A stretch of DNA of 64,000 bases from positions 62,001 to 126,000 of the forward strand of contig JAVBKX010000006.1 of the NCBI GenBank assembly GCA_031553835.1. Reading direction: 5' to 3'. A program made the position numbers and the translations under genes. The DNA is from JAVBKX01 sp031553835. GTDB taxonomy: Bacteria; Bacteroidota; Bacteroidia; Bacteroidales; Azobacteroidaceae. Below the pieces are notes generated by a model. The model was not told where the DNA came from. It did no database searches and was given only the letters and a program-made list of their open reading frames with translations. This document shows, piece by piece, positions 51,372-59,679 of the stretch. Each line of letters starts with the position of its first letter. The stretch's first letter is position 1.

Positions 51372-53963
51372 ATGAATTTTAACAATTTCACAATTAAAGC
51401 ACAAGATGTAGTGCAAAAAAGTATTGAGTTGACACGGCTGCATAATCAACAGTCAATTGAACCAGCCCACCTGATGAAAGCCATCCTAATGGAAGGCGAA
51501 AGCGTAGCCGGCTTTATTTTTCAGAAATTGGGGGTTAATGCTCAAAATATCAATAATATACTGGATAGTGAAATAACTTCTTTTCCCAAAGTTTCCGGAG
51601 GTGAACCCTACCTGAGTCGCGAAACAAATGCGATATTGCAAAAAGCTGTGGATTTCAGTAGTAAAATGGGAGACCAATATGTTTCGCTTGAAGCTGTCTT
51701 TTTAGCTTTATTTGCAGAAAAAAGTTCTGTATCTACGATGCTAAAAGATGCCGGAATAACTGAAAAAGGCTTGAATGCCGCGATCGACGAGTTGCGTCAG
51801 GGTAATAAAGTGACCTCTCAATCGGCGGAAGAAACTTATCAATCCTTATCAAAATATGCCATTAACCTGAATGAACGCGCTCGTTCCGGCAAATTGGATC
51901 CCGTGATCGGACGGGATGAAGAAATCCGCCGGGTATTGCAAATTTTAAGCCGTCGTACTAAAAATAATCCCATTTTGATTGGTGAACCGGGTACCGGGAA
52001 AACGGCTATTGCAGAAGGATTGGCGCACCGGATTGTACGAGGCGATGTGCCCGATAATCTCAAATCCAAACAAATTTTTTCGTTGGATATGGGAGCTTTA
52101 ATTGCCGGAGCCAAATATAAAGGTGAATTTGAAGAACGGCTCAAATCGGTAGTCAATGAAGTGATTAAATCGGATGGTGAAATTATTTTGTTCATTGATG
52201 AAATTCATACATTGGTTGGTGCAGGAAAAGGGGAAGGCGCCATGGATGCCGCCAATATTTTGAAACCGGCTTTGGCGCGGGGCGAACTTCGTTCAATTGG
52301 CGCTACCACTCTCGATGAGTATCAAAAATATTTTGAAAAGGATAAAGCCTTGGAACGCCGTTTTCAAATCGTGATGGTCGAAGAACCCAGCGAAGCCGAT
52401 ACCGTATCCATTCTCAGGGGATTGAAGGAAAAATATGAAAATCATCATAAAATCCGTATTAAAGACGATGCGATTATTGCAGCAGTACATTTGTCGAGCC
52501 GCTATATTACCGACCGTTTCCTTCCGGATAAAGCGATCGATTTGATGGATGAAGCAGCAGCCCGCCTTCGGATGCAGGTGGATTCCGTACCGGAAGCATT
52601 AGATGAAATCACCCGTCGTATTACTCAATTAGAAATTGAAAGAGAGGCGATTAAACGTGAAAATGATAAGGCGAAATTAGAATATCTCAATAAAGAAATT
52701 GCAGATTTGCGCGAAGATGAAAGTAAATTCAAAGCCAAATGGCAATCCGAACGTGAATTAATCAATAAAATTCAACAAAATAAAATAGATATTGAAGATC
52801 TCAAATTTCAGGCTGACAAAGCCGAAAGAGAAGGAGATTACGGCAAAGTGGCCGAAATTCGTTATGGTAAATTAAAAGCCAAAGAAGAAGAAATTGAAAA
52901 ATACCAGGTTGAATTACATAATATGCAGGGACAAACGGCCATGATCAAGGAAGAAGTGGATGCGGATGATATTGCAGATGTGGTTTCTAAATGGACGGGC
53001 ATTCCAGTCGGAAAAATGATGCAGAGTGAAACGGAAAAACTGCTTCATTTGGAAGAAGAATTACACAAGCGAGTAATAGGACAGGATGAAGCCATAGCTG
53101 CCGTTTCGGATGCCGTACGGCGTAGTCGTGCCGGATTGCAGGATCCCAAACGTCCGATCGGTTCCTTTATTTTTCTGGGAACTACCGGAGTCGGAAAAAC
53201 CGAATTAGCCAAAGCATTGGCTGAATATCTGTTTGATGATGAAAATATGATGACGCGAATCGACATGAGCGAATATCAGGAAAAATTCAGTGTTACACGC
53301 CTGATCGGTTCACCTCCGGGATATGTCGGATACGAAGAAGGCGGACAATTGACCGAAGCTATCCGTCGCAAACCTTATTCTGTCGTATTATTTGATGAAA
53401 TAGAAAAAGCGCATCCGGATGTGTTTAATATACTGTTGCAAGTATTGGATGATGGACGTTTGACTGATAATAAAGGGCGCGTAGTCAATTTCAAGAATAC
53501 AATCATTATTATGACATCCAATATAGGTTCGACTCTGATTAGGGAAAATTTTGAAAAAATGAACGCTTCCAATCGAGAAGAGACCATTGAAAAAACAAAG
53601 TCAGCCGTATTAGATTTGTTGAAACAAACCATTCGTCCCGAATTTCTGAACCGGATCGATGAAATCATCATGTTCACCCCATTGGACGAAACTGAAATCA
53701 AGGAAATTGTTAAAATACAGTTGAATAGTATTACGAAAACTTTAGCGGAAAATGGGCTTCGTTTAGAATTTACCGATGCCGCCCTTGATTTTATTGCGCA
53801 AGAAGGATTTGATCCGCAATTTGGAGCCCGTCCCGTTAAACGAGTGATTCAACGACATGTACTCAACCAACTGTCTAAAGAGATTTTATCGCATTCTATT
53901 AATAGAAATAAACCCATTATAGTCGATAAAAAAGCAGATGCGTTAGTATTTATGAATGAATAA
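51372..53963 (+). CDS. clpB: ATP-dependent disaggregase ClpB
   Basis: An 863-residue AAA+ chaperone that extracts proteins from aggregates with DnaK. Domains in order are the N-terminal Clp repeat (about 1-150), NBD1 with Walker A GEPGTGKTAIAEGLA and Walker B IILFIDEIHTLVG, the coiled-coil middle domain (about 400-525), NBD2 with GTTGVGKTELAKALA and VVLFDEIEKAHPDV, and the C-terminal D2-small domain. The M-domain identifies it as ClpB rather than ClpC. It is alone in its transcription unit, and heat or stress control is expected. Confidence 0.97.
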   Translation: MNFNNFTIKAQDVVQKSIELTRLHNQQSIEPAHLMKAILMEGESVAGFIFQKLGVNAQNINNILDSEITSFPKVSGGEPYLSRETNAILQKAVDFSSKMGDQYVSLEAVFLALFAEKSSVSTMLKDAGITEKGLNAAIDELRQGNKVTSQSAEETYQSLSKYAINLNERARSGKLDPVIGRDEEIRRVLQILSRRTKNNPILIGEPGTGKTAIAEGLAHRIVRGDVPDNLKSKQIFSLDMGALIAGAKYKGEFEERLKSVVNEVIKSDGEIILFIDEIHTLVGAGKGEGAMDAANILKPALARGELRSIGATTLDEYQKYFEKDKALERRFQIVMVEEPSEADTVSILRGLKEKYENHHKIRIKDDAIIAAVHLSSRYITDRFLPDKAIDLMDEAAARLRMQVDSVPEALDEITRRITQLEIEREAIKRENDKAKLEYLNKEIADLREDESKFKAKWQSERELINKIQQNKIDIEDLKFQADKAEREGDYGKVAEIRYGKLKAKEEEIEKYQVELHNMQGQTAMIKEEVDADDIADVVSKWTGIPVGKMMQSETEKLLHLEEELHKRVIGQDEAIAAVSDAVRRSRAGLQDPKRPIGSFIFLGTTGVGKTELAKALAEYLFDDENMMTRIDMSEYQEKFSVTRLIGSPPGYVGYEEGGQLTEAIRRKPYSVVLFDEIEKAHPDVFNILLQVLDDGRLTDNKGRVVNFKNTIIIMTSNIGSTLIRENFEKMNASNREETIEKTKSAVLDLLKQTIRPEFLNRIDEIIMFTPLDETEIKEIVKIQLNSITKTLAENGLRLEFTDAALDFIAQEGFDPQFGARPVKRVIQRHVLNQLSKEILSHSINRNKPIIVDKKADALVFMNE

Positions 53964-54016
53964 TTTTTTAGTCAAAATAAATGATGAAAAATGAATGTAG
54001 CATCATTTTATTGTAC

Positions 54017-54024
54017 TACATTTG
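54017..54024 (+). promoter_or_regulatory. -7 box for the TlpA-like lipoprotein gene
   Basis: TACATTTG 28 bases before ATG 54052, matching TAnnTTTG. Confidence 0.5.
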
Positions 54025-54051
54025 TTGCCATATTATATAAACTACATATTT

Positions 54052-55158
54052 ATGAAAAAAGTATTTTTATTTGTTGTGTTAGCAGCATTGGTCATGGTAT
54101 CTTGTACCGATAAACGTGCATATACTGTTACCGGAAAATTTGCTACATCCGATTTTGATGGAAAGACTGTTTATTTACAGGAACGGGATTATAGTCAGCA
54201 CAAACTGGTTTCGTTAGATTCTACTGTAGTAAAAGGTGATCAATTTGAATTCAAAGGGATTGCCTCTGATACTCCGGCCGTACTGTTGGTTCGTTTTAGC
54301 AGTCAATATCAACCGGCGGTGTTCGTTGCAGAAGCCGGAAATATTCAGCTTGCCATTGATTCTACCATAGTTTCCAACGTTTCAGGTACTCAGACAAATG
54401 ATAATTTACAGCAATTTTCCAATCAAATAGATCAAATATTTGAAGAAGGGCAAACGCTTTATTCGCAGACAATGGAAGAATTGCAATCCGGTAAAATTGA
54501 TCAAAAAGAAGCTGAAAGCAGACGGGATGCATCGATGAATAAACTCAAAGACACCATTTATGGTTACATCAAGTCTTCTATACAGAGCCCTTTAGGCGAA
54601 TATTTGCTGATGGATTATTCCTATTATCTTGATCCGGAACAAAATGTCGAATTAATTTCAATGACTTCACCTGTATTTCAATCATTTGAAGATGTGAAAA
54701 TGATGAAAAAAAGAGCAGAAGCTCAAATTGCCAGTTCGGCAGGGAAACCATTTGTCGATATTAAGGGAAAAGATTTTGATGGAAAAGAAATTTCATTGTC
54801 GGATTATGTTGGCAAGGGCAATGTTGTATTGCTTGATTTTTGGGCATCATGGTGTGGACCTTGCATCCGGTCTCTGCCTGGTTTAATTCAAACTTACCAA
54901 AAGTTCCAAAATAAAGGACTGACTATTGTAGGATTTTCTTTAGATGGAGACGGAGCTGCCTGGAAAGCTGCTACAGAAAAACATCAAATTCCCTGGTCTC
55001 AGTTTTCCAATTTGAAAGGATGGGAAGATGAATCGGCTTTAACTTACGGAATTAACAGCATTCCTGCTACAGTCTTAATTGGAAAAGATGGTATTATTAT
55101 TGAGAGAAATTTGGAGGCTGATGCATTAAATGCCAAATTAGAAAAACTGCTGAAATAG
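54052..55158 (+). CDS. TlpA-like thiol-disulfide lipoprotein with DUF4369 domain
   Basis: From ATG 54052, 368 residues with a lipobox (LVMVSC, Cys18). The N-terminal beta domain (YTVTGKFATSDFDGKTVYLQERD, about 22-115) is DUF4369-like. A helical linker follows, and then a thioredoxin-fold domain (about 235-368) with the active site FWASWCGPCIRSLPG. This is the standard periplasmic redox lipoprotein of Bacteroidetes, thought to reduce or isomerise exported proteins or cytochrome precursors. The frame begins upstream at 54022 but overlaps the promoter. The stop TAG is touched by an inverted repeat arm. Confidence 0.92.
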   Translation: MKKVFLFVVLAALVMVSCTDKRAYTVTGKFATSDFDGKTVYLQERDYSQHKLVSLDSTVVKGDQFEFKGIASDTPAVLLVRFSSQYQPAVFVAEAGNIQLAIDSTIVSNVSGTQTNDNLQQFSNQIDQIFEEGQTLYSQTMEELQSGKIDQKEAESRRDASMNKLKDTIYGYIKSSIQSPLGEYLLMDYSYYLDPEQNVELISMTSPVFQSFEDVKMMKKRAEAQIASSAGKPFVDIKGKDFDGKEISLSDYVGKGNVVLLDFWASWCGPCIRSLPGLIQTYQKFQNKGLTIVGFSLDGDGAAWKAATEKHQIPWSQFSNLKGWEDESALTYGINSIPATVLIGKDGIIIERNLEADALNAKLEKLLK

Positions 55159-55230
55159 TTGAGAATGGAGAGTGGAGAATTGAGAATAAGTTAGCGTGGG
55201 TAAAATCATTCTCCACTCTCCACTCTCAAC
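55158..55230. repeat. GGAGAGT-type inverted repeat between convergent genes
   Basis: Left arm 55158-55179 and right arm 55209-55230 match at 21 of 22 positions. The left arm is made of GGAGAGT/GGAGAAT heptamers. Read on the minus strand, the right arm encodes the last residues LRVESGE of the folK product. Probably a bidirectional terminator hairpin. Confidence 0.75.
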
Positions 55231-55670
55231 TCCCTCATCGGTTTCTTAAGAATAGGGTGTATCACATCCGGAACAATTTCGACCAAAGGTTGCAGCACAA
55301 ATTCCCGCAAGTGAAAAAGCGGATGGGGGATTGTTAGTTCTTTTGTCTGTAATATCAAATCATCATACATAATAATATCAATATCGATAACCCTGTCGGT
55401 GTAGGAGTGATGTGTCTTTTCCTTTCTTCCGATTTCTTTTTCGATAGCTTGAGTGATGAGTAATGATTTGAAAGGAGTCAAATTCGTTTCCACAACCACT
55501 GCGCAATTTAAGAAGAGCAGCGAAGAATCAAACCCCCAAGGTATAGTTTCATATAGGGAAGATTGTAATACAATTTTCCCTATATTTTTTTCTATTAAGC
55601 GAAAAGATTGTTGAATATACAGTTCCCGGTCGCCTAAATTACTTCCGATCGACAGGTATAAACGGTTCAA
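55206..55670 (-). CDS. folK: 2-amino-4-hydroxy-6-hydroxymethyldihydropteridine pyrophosphokinase
   Basis: A 154-residue HPPK, which transfers pyrophosphate to the pterin in folate synthesis. Motifs are LYLSIGSNLGDR, SSLYETIPWGF, FLNCAVVVET, and the Mg/pterin site DRVIDIDIIMYDD with PHPLFHLREFVLQPL. The C-terminal residues after PMRE are encoded by the repeat arm and are unlikely to be functional. It starts two bases after queA, at the end of the operon folK-queA-truB-uppP-DUF3098-ftsX. Confidence 0.96.
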   Translation of the reverse strand: MNRLYLSIGSNLGDRELYIQQSFRLIEKNIGKIVLQSSLYETIPWGFDSSLLFLNCAVVVETNLTPFKSLLITQAIEKEIGRKEKTHHSYTDRVIDIDIIMYDDLILQTKELTIPHPLFHLREFVLQPLVEIVPDVIHPILKKPMRELRVESGE

Positions 55671-55672
55671 AA

Positions 55673-56722
55673 TTAAAGAATAAGGATAGCATCACCATAA
55701 GCGCCAAAACGATATTTCTCTTTCACAGCCACATTATATATATCCATAATTTCGTCATATCCTCCGAATGCACAAGTGAGCATGAGCATCACCGACAAAG
55801 GAGTATGAAAATTAGTAATCATGGATGTTGCTACGGAAAAATCATAAGGAGGAAAAATAAATTTATTGGTCCAGCCATCGAATTCTTTCAGGTGATTTTG
55901 AGTTGTCACAGTACTTTCAATCGCTCGTACCACAGAGGTACCAACGGCACAAACCTGCCTTCCGTTATCTTTTGCTTTATTGACAATATGAACAGCTTCC
56001 GAATTGATAATAACTTGTTCAGAATCCATTTTATGTTTTGTCAAATCTTCCACGTCGATTTCTCTGAAATTGCCTAAACCGGCATGTACAGTAATAAAAG
56101 AAAATTCACAACCCTTAATTTCGAGGCGTTTCATTAATTCCCGGCTGAAATGCAAGCCTGCTGCCGGAGCAATCACAGCTCCTTCTTTTGCAGCATAAAT
56201 AGTTTGATAACGCTCAGTATCAGATGATTCAACAGGGCGTTCGATATATTTAGGTATAGGAGTTTCACCCAAAGCATACAACGCTTTTTTAAATTCCTCG
56301 TGCGGACCGTCGTATAAAAAACGCAACGTACGTCCTCTTGAAGTAGTATTATCGATGACTTCTGCCACCATCGAATCATCATCTCCAAAATATAATTTGT
56401 TACCAATGCGAATTTTACGGGCAGGATCGACCAATACATCCCACAATCGCAATTCTTCGTTTAATTCTCTGAGCAGAAAAACCTCAATTTTAGCTCCTGT
56501 TTTTTCCTTATTTCCATATAAGCGGGCAGGAAATACCTGTGTATCATTGAAAATGAACACATCCTTATCCTCATAGTAATCCAGAAGATCTTTGAATATT
56601 TTGTGCTCGATTTGACCTGTTTTACGATTGAAAACCAACAAACGCGATTCGTCCCTATTGGCAGCGGGATATTGAGCGATTAGTGACTCTGGCAGGTTGA
56701 ATTTAAATTTTGACAACTTCAT
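55673..56722 (-). CDS. queA: S-adenosylmethionine:tRNA ribosyltransferase-isomerase
   Basis: A 349-residue QueA, which transfers a ribosyl group from SAM to preQ1 in tRNA to make epoxyqueuosine. Motifs are FKFNLPESLIAQYPAANRDESRLLVF, FNDTQVFPARLYGNK, GAVIAPAAGLHFSRELM, FITVHAGLGNF and the late NFHTPLSVMLMLTCAFGG. Full length. It lies 24 bases from truB and two bases from folK on the same strand. Confidence 0.97.
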   Translation of the reverse strand: MKLSKFKFNLPESLIAQYPAANRDESRLLVFNRKTGQIEHKIFKDLLDYYEDKDVFIFNDTQVFPARLYGNKEKTGAKIEVFLLRELNEELRLWDVLVDPARKIRIGNKLYFGDDDSMVAEVIDNTTSRGRTLRFLYDGPHEEFKKALYALGETPIPKYIERPVESSDTERYQTIYAAKEGAVIAPAAGLHFSRELMKRLEIKGCEFSFITVHAGLGNFREIDVEDLTKHKMDSEQVIINSEAVHIVNKAKDNGRQVCAVGTSVVRAIESTVTTQNHLKEFDGWTNKFIFPPYDFSVATSMITNFHTPLSVMLMLTCAFGGYDEIMDIYNVAVKEKYRFGAYGDAILIL

Positions 56723-56746
56723 AATTCATTATTTTAATATTCGAGT

Positions 56747-57421
56747 TCAATCTTCAAGTTGAAACTCTTCAATGTTCATGCATTTATCTAATGTAATATT
56801 TCCAATACGGGTACGGGTCAATCCGATCAAATGAGCTCCCGAATCAAGGGCTTGCCCAATGTCCCTGGCCAATGCGCGGATGTAAGTCCCTTTACTGCAA
56901 ACGACCCTGATTTTTATTTCCGGCATAGCAAAACTCAATAACTCAAGTTCATCAATTACTAATAACTTAGGCTTTAGTTCAGGATCAATTCCAACTCTGG
57001 CCAGTTCGTATGCCCGGTCTCCGTTTACCTTGCACGCCGAGTATGCCGGTGGGATCTGCTCAATACTGCCAACAAATTGAGATAGCGCTTCTTTTACTAA
57101 AGATTCGTTAATATGACTTGTTTCGTACCGATTATCTATGGCTGTTTCCAAATCAAAAGACGGAGTTGTTTCCCCTAACTTCAATGTGGCTACATATTCT
57201 TTTGTCAGGTATTGAAAATTTTCAATTTGTTTGGTTGCTTTACCGGTGCACACAATCAATACACCTGTTGCCAAAGGGTCAAGTGTGCCGGCATGGCCTA
57301 CCTTCATTTTTTTCACTTTCAGATGTCGCGATATTTGTTTCCTGACTTTGGCTACCAAATCAAACGACGTCCATCCTAATGGTTTATTGAAATATAAAAT
57401 TTCTCCGGCTTGAAAATCCAC
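56747..57421 (-). CDS. truB: tRNA pseudouridine(55) synthase
   Basis: A 224-residue TruB that isomerises U55 in tRNA. The catalytic Asp lies in VGHAGTLDPLATGVLIV; NKPLGWTSFD, PPAYSACKVNGDRAYELAR and CSKGTYIRALARDIG are the other conserved blocks. The start is GTG at 57421; no in-frame ATG fits the N-terminus. The C-terminal PUA domain of larger homologues is absent or reduced, as usual for this length. An inverted repeat lies between its start and the upstream uppP. Confidence 0.95.
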   Translation of the reverse strand: MDFQAGEILYFNKPLGWTSFDLVAKVRKQISRHLKVKKMKVGHAGTLDPLATGVLIVCTGKATKQIENFQYLTKEYVATLKLGETTPSFDLETAIDNRYETSHINESLVKEALSQFVGSIEQIPPAYSACKVNGDRAYELARVGIDPELKPKLLVIDELELLSFAMPEIKIRVVCSKGTYIRALARDIGQALDSGAHLIGLTRTRIGNITLDKCMNIEEFQLED

Positions 57422-57430
57422 TTTTTAATA

Positions 57431-57483
57431 GAGAATGGAGAATGGAGAGTGGAGAGTATCATTGATTTTAATTCTCCATTCTC
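57431..57483. repeat. GGAGAAT-type inverted repeat between uppP and truB
   Basis: GAGAATGGAGAAT (57431-57443) and its exact complement (57471-57483) form a 13-bp stem; the left side continues as GGAGAGTGGAGAG heptamers. It lies within an operon, between uppP and truB, 10 bases upstream of the truB GTG. Confidence 0.7.
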
Positions 57484-57494
57484 AACTCCAATTA

Positions 57495-58295
57495 TTATAA
57501 TGAGTAAATAATAACAAATGCTCCGACTGCAATGCAATAATATGCAAAATAAATCAATTTACCTTTTGCTACCAGACTGAGCATCCATTTGCAAGCAATG
57601 ACGCCGGAAATCAAAGCAGCTATAAATCCACACAATAAGGCAAAAGATGAAATACCCGACTCTGCATGGGAAAATTCTCCTGTCAGCAAATCCAGGATAG
57701 CTTCTCCCAAAATTGGAATGATGACCATTAAAAAAGAAAAACGCGCCACATTCACTTTATTATTACCCAGCATTAATCCGGTGGAAATGGTTGTTCCCGA
57801 ACGTGAAAGTCCCGGAAAGATAGCCAATGCCTGGGAAAGGCCGATAATAAATGCATCTTTAAAAGATATATTCTCTTTTGCTTTAGGTTTGAAATAATAG
57901 GAAAACATAAGTAATGCGGCCGTAAGCAGCAGCATGCAACCAACTAAAAATAATCCGCTGCCAAAAATATCTTCTACTGCATCTTTGAAAAATACACCCA
58001 CAATACCCACGGGAATCATGGAAATAGCTATTTTAGCCAAGTATTGAGTTTCCTCATTCCATTTAAATTGAAATAACCCTTTGAGTAATATGAATATTTC
58101 TTTGTACAAAACAATAAGTGTACTCAATACCGTAGCAGCGTGTACGACGACTGCAAAGGTCAAATTTTCCTCGCCATTCAATCCGAATATTGTACCTAAA
58201 ATCGCTAAATGTCCGCTACTGCTAACGGGAAGATATTCTGTCAATCCTTGAACAATACCCAGTATCAGGGCTTGAATCCATGATAATTCCTCCAT
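57495..58295 (-). CDS. uppP: Undecaprenyl-diphosphatase
   Basis: A 266-residue integral membrane BacA/UppP that dephosphorylates undecaprenyl diphosphate for reuse in cell-wall synthesis. The active-site segments are ILGIVQGLTEYLPVSSSGHLAILG, with the E-x3-E type motif, and LSQALAIFPGLSRSGTTISTGLMLG. About eight transmembrane segments. Upstream is the DUF3098 gene, 19 bases away. Confidence 0.97.
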   Translation of the reverse strand: MEELSWIQALILGIVQGLTEYLPVSSSGHLAILGTIFGLNGEENLTFAVVVHAATVLSTLIVLYKEIFILLKGLFQFKWNEETQYLAKIAISMIPVGIVGVFFKDAVEDIFGSGLFLVGCMLLLTAALLMFSYYFKPKAKENISFKDAFIIGLSQALAIFPGLSRSGTTISTGLMLGNNKVNVARFSFLMVIIPILGEAILDLLTGEFSHAESGISSFALLCGFIAALISGVIACKWMLSLVAKGKLIYFAYYCIAVGAFVIIYSL

Positions 58296-58314
58296 GTAAT
58301 ATTATACTAAAAAA

Positions 58315-58542
58315 TTAATCTTTCGATTTGTACAAAATGGCTACGATTACCATCAAAAAACCGGCCATGGTAACAATGGGCGCCAATTTGATACGTTGAG
58401 CACTAAAAATGGCAGGATTGAATCCTGTTTCTGTGGTAGTCTGTCCTCCCGACATTAAAAGAAAACCGATGATAATAATCAACACGGCAACCCCTAACAG
58501 GATAAAGTTTTCTTTTCCGAAAGCGAATTGTTTTTTATCCAT
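58315..58542 (-). CDS. DUF3098 small membrane protein
   Basis: From ATG 58542, 75 residues: MDKKQFAFGKENFILLG, a first transmembrane segment (about 12-32) and a second (about 52-72). It matches the DUF3098 family, which in Bacteroidetes lies between ftsX and uppP, and this context makes the call secure. Function is unknown. The longer frame to 58656 overlaps ftsX and is not used. Confidence 0.88.
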   Translation of the reverse strand: MDKKQFAFGKENFILLGVAVLIIIIGFLLMSGGQTTTETGFNPAIFSAQRIKLAPIVTMAGFLMVIVAILYKSKD

Positions 58543-58565
58543 TGTATAATTCCTTATTTTACTAA

Positions 58566-59447
58566 CTAAATATAATATAAATCGCCACCTTCCATTTTTA
58601 AGTATCGGTTGACAGCTATAAATGTGGCTATGGCAGATATGAAAATTCCCATACAAAGTACGGATGCAGTCATGATACCCAGCAATTTATAATTGAAAAA
58701 ATCAATATCAATAGTCCGATTTTCAATGGAAATATAATATACCAAACCAATAATCATGGCGATGGCAATGATGGATGCATAAATCCCGGTAAAGATACTC
58801 GACGATATAAACGGCCGCCTGATAAAACGGTTGGTAGCGCCTACCAGCTTCATGGTGTAAATAGAGAACCGTTTGGCATAAATCATTAATCGTATCGTAT
58901 TATTAATGAGTGCAAAAGAAATAAATGATAAAATACCGGCAACAAGTAAAAGAATCAATCCGATCCTTCGCATATTTTCATTAATGGATTGGATAAGATC
59001 TTTTCTTACAATCACATCCTGAACATAGCGATTGGTTTTTAAACTCGATTCAATGACCGCAATACTGTCGTTGGATGCATAATTGGAATGCAATTTAATT
59101 TCAAACAAAGCAGGTAATGGGTTGTATCCCAGGAATACTTCGGGATTTTCCCCCAAGTCTTGTATCATTTCTTGAGCAGCCTGCTGTTTGGATATAAAAG
59201 TTGCCGATTTAATATACTTGGTTTGATTGAGTTTTTTTTGTAATGAGGCGATATCTGCTTCCCGGATATTATCGTCGAGCACAACCGAAAAGGAAAAATT
59301 CTCCTTTACATGTGTTGAGATATCTTTGGCATATAAGAAAAGTAAAACGATCAATCCAAGCAGAAAAAGTACCAAAGAAATGCTGATAGTAGCAGTTACT
59401 TTTGCATTCAAAAATGCAGTAGAATGAAACTTTTTTTTACCCTTCAT
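58566..59447 (-). CDS. ftsX: Cell-division protein FtsX
   Basis: A 293-residue, four-helix inner-membrane protein (helix 1 at about 16-38, then a large periplasmic loop, and three C-terminal helices near FLIKL-like RIGLILLLVAGILSFISFALINNTIRLMIYAKR). With the ATPase FtsE it activates cell-wall hydrolases at division. The frame extends to 59606, but the -7 box at 59515 makes ATG 59447 (MKGKKKFHSTAF) the likely start; ATG 59495 would leave a leader of only about 13 bases. ftsE is not in the window. Confidence 0.93.
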   Translation of the reverse strand: MKGKKKFHSTAFLNAKVTATISISLVLFLLGLIVLLFLYAKDISTHVKENFSFSVVLDDNIREADIASLQKKLNQTKYIKSATFISKQQAAQEMIQDLGENPEVFLGYNPLPALFEIKLHSNYASNDSIAVIESSLKTNRYVQDVIVRKDLIQSINENMRRIGLILLLVAGILSFISFALINNTIRLMIYAKRFSIYTMKLVGATNRFIRRPFISSSIFTGIYASIIAIAMIIGLVYYISIENRTIDIDFFNYKLLGIMTASVLCMGIFISAIATFIAVNRYLKMEGGDLYYI

Positions 59448-59514
59448 TTGATATGGATTGACTTGACGATTTTTGTCTGAAAAAATATAGGGCATAACAC
59501 CCCAAAATTCGCTG

Positions 59515-59522
59515 CAAAAATA
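59515..59522 (-). promoter_or_regulatory. -7 box for the ftsX operon
   Basis: TATTTTTG on the minus strand; a start near 59508 leaves a leader of about 61 bases to ATG 59447. No clear -33 element was assigned. Confidence 0.5.
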
Positions 59523-59577
59523 CATAAAAATCAGAGAAAAACAAATGACCTGTACGAAAAAATCTATAACAGGAAGA

Positions 59578-59679
59578 GAATAGCACACGGAAGACATGGA
59601 GGTCACAGAATTTTACTGTTTAATTTTTATAAATAAATCCGTGAGCATCTGTGACCTCCGTGTCTTCCGTGTGCTATTC
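59578..59679. repeat. Near-perfect 31-bp ATAG-type inverted repeat between ftsX and miaB
   Basis: Arms 59578-59608 and 59649-59679 match at 30 of 31 positions. They begin GAATAGCACACGG, with ACATGGAGG and GTCACAG microrepeats inside. The miaB stop codon (TAG, 59674-59676 on the minus strand) lies in the arm. The loop is 40 bases. Same family as 36637 and 29145. It is a strong hairpin and could terminate miaB transcription. Confidence 0.8.

Noticed and set aside
59448..59606. N-terminal extension of ftsX
   Set aside because: The promoter lies inside it, and family members start near MKGKKK-like sequence.
14226..59679. CRISPR array as explanation for the short periodic repeats
   Set aside because: Units of 7-10 nt are imperfect, without unique spacers, and are arranged as inverted arms; no cas genes are present.
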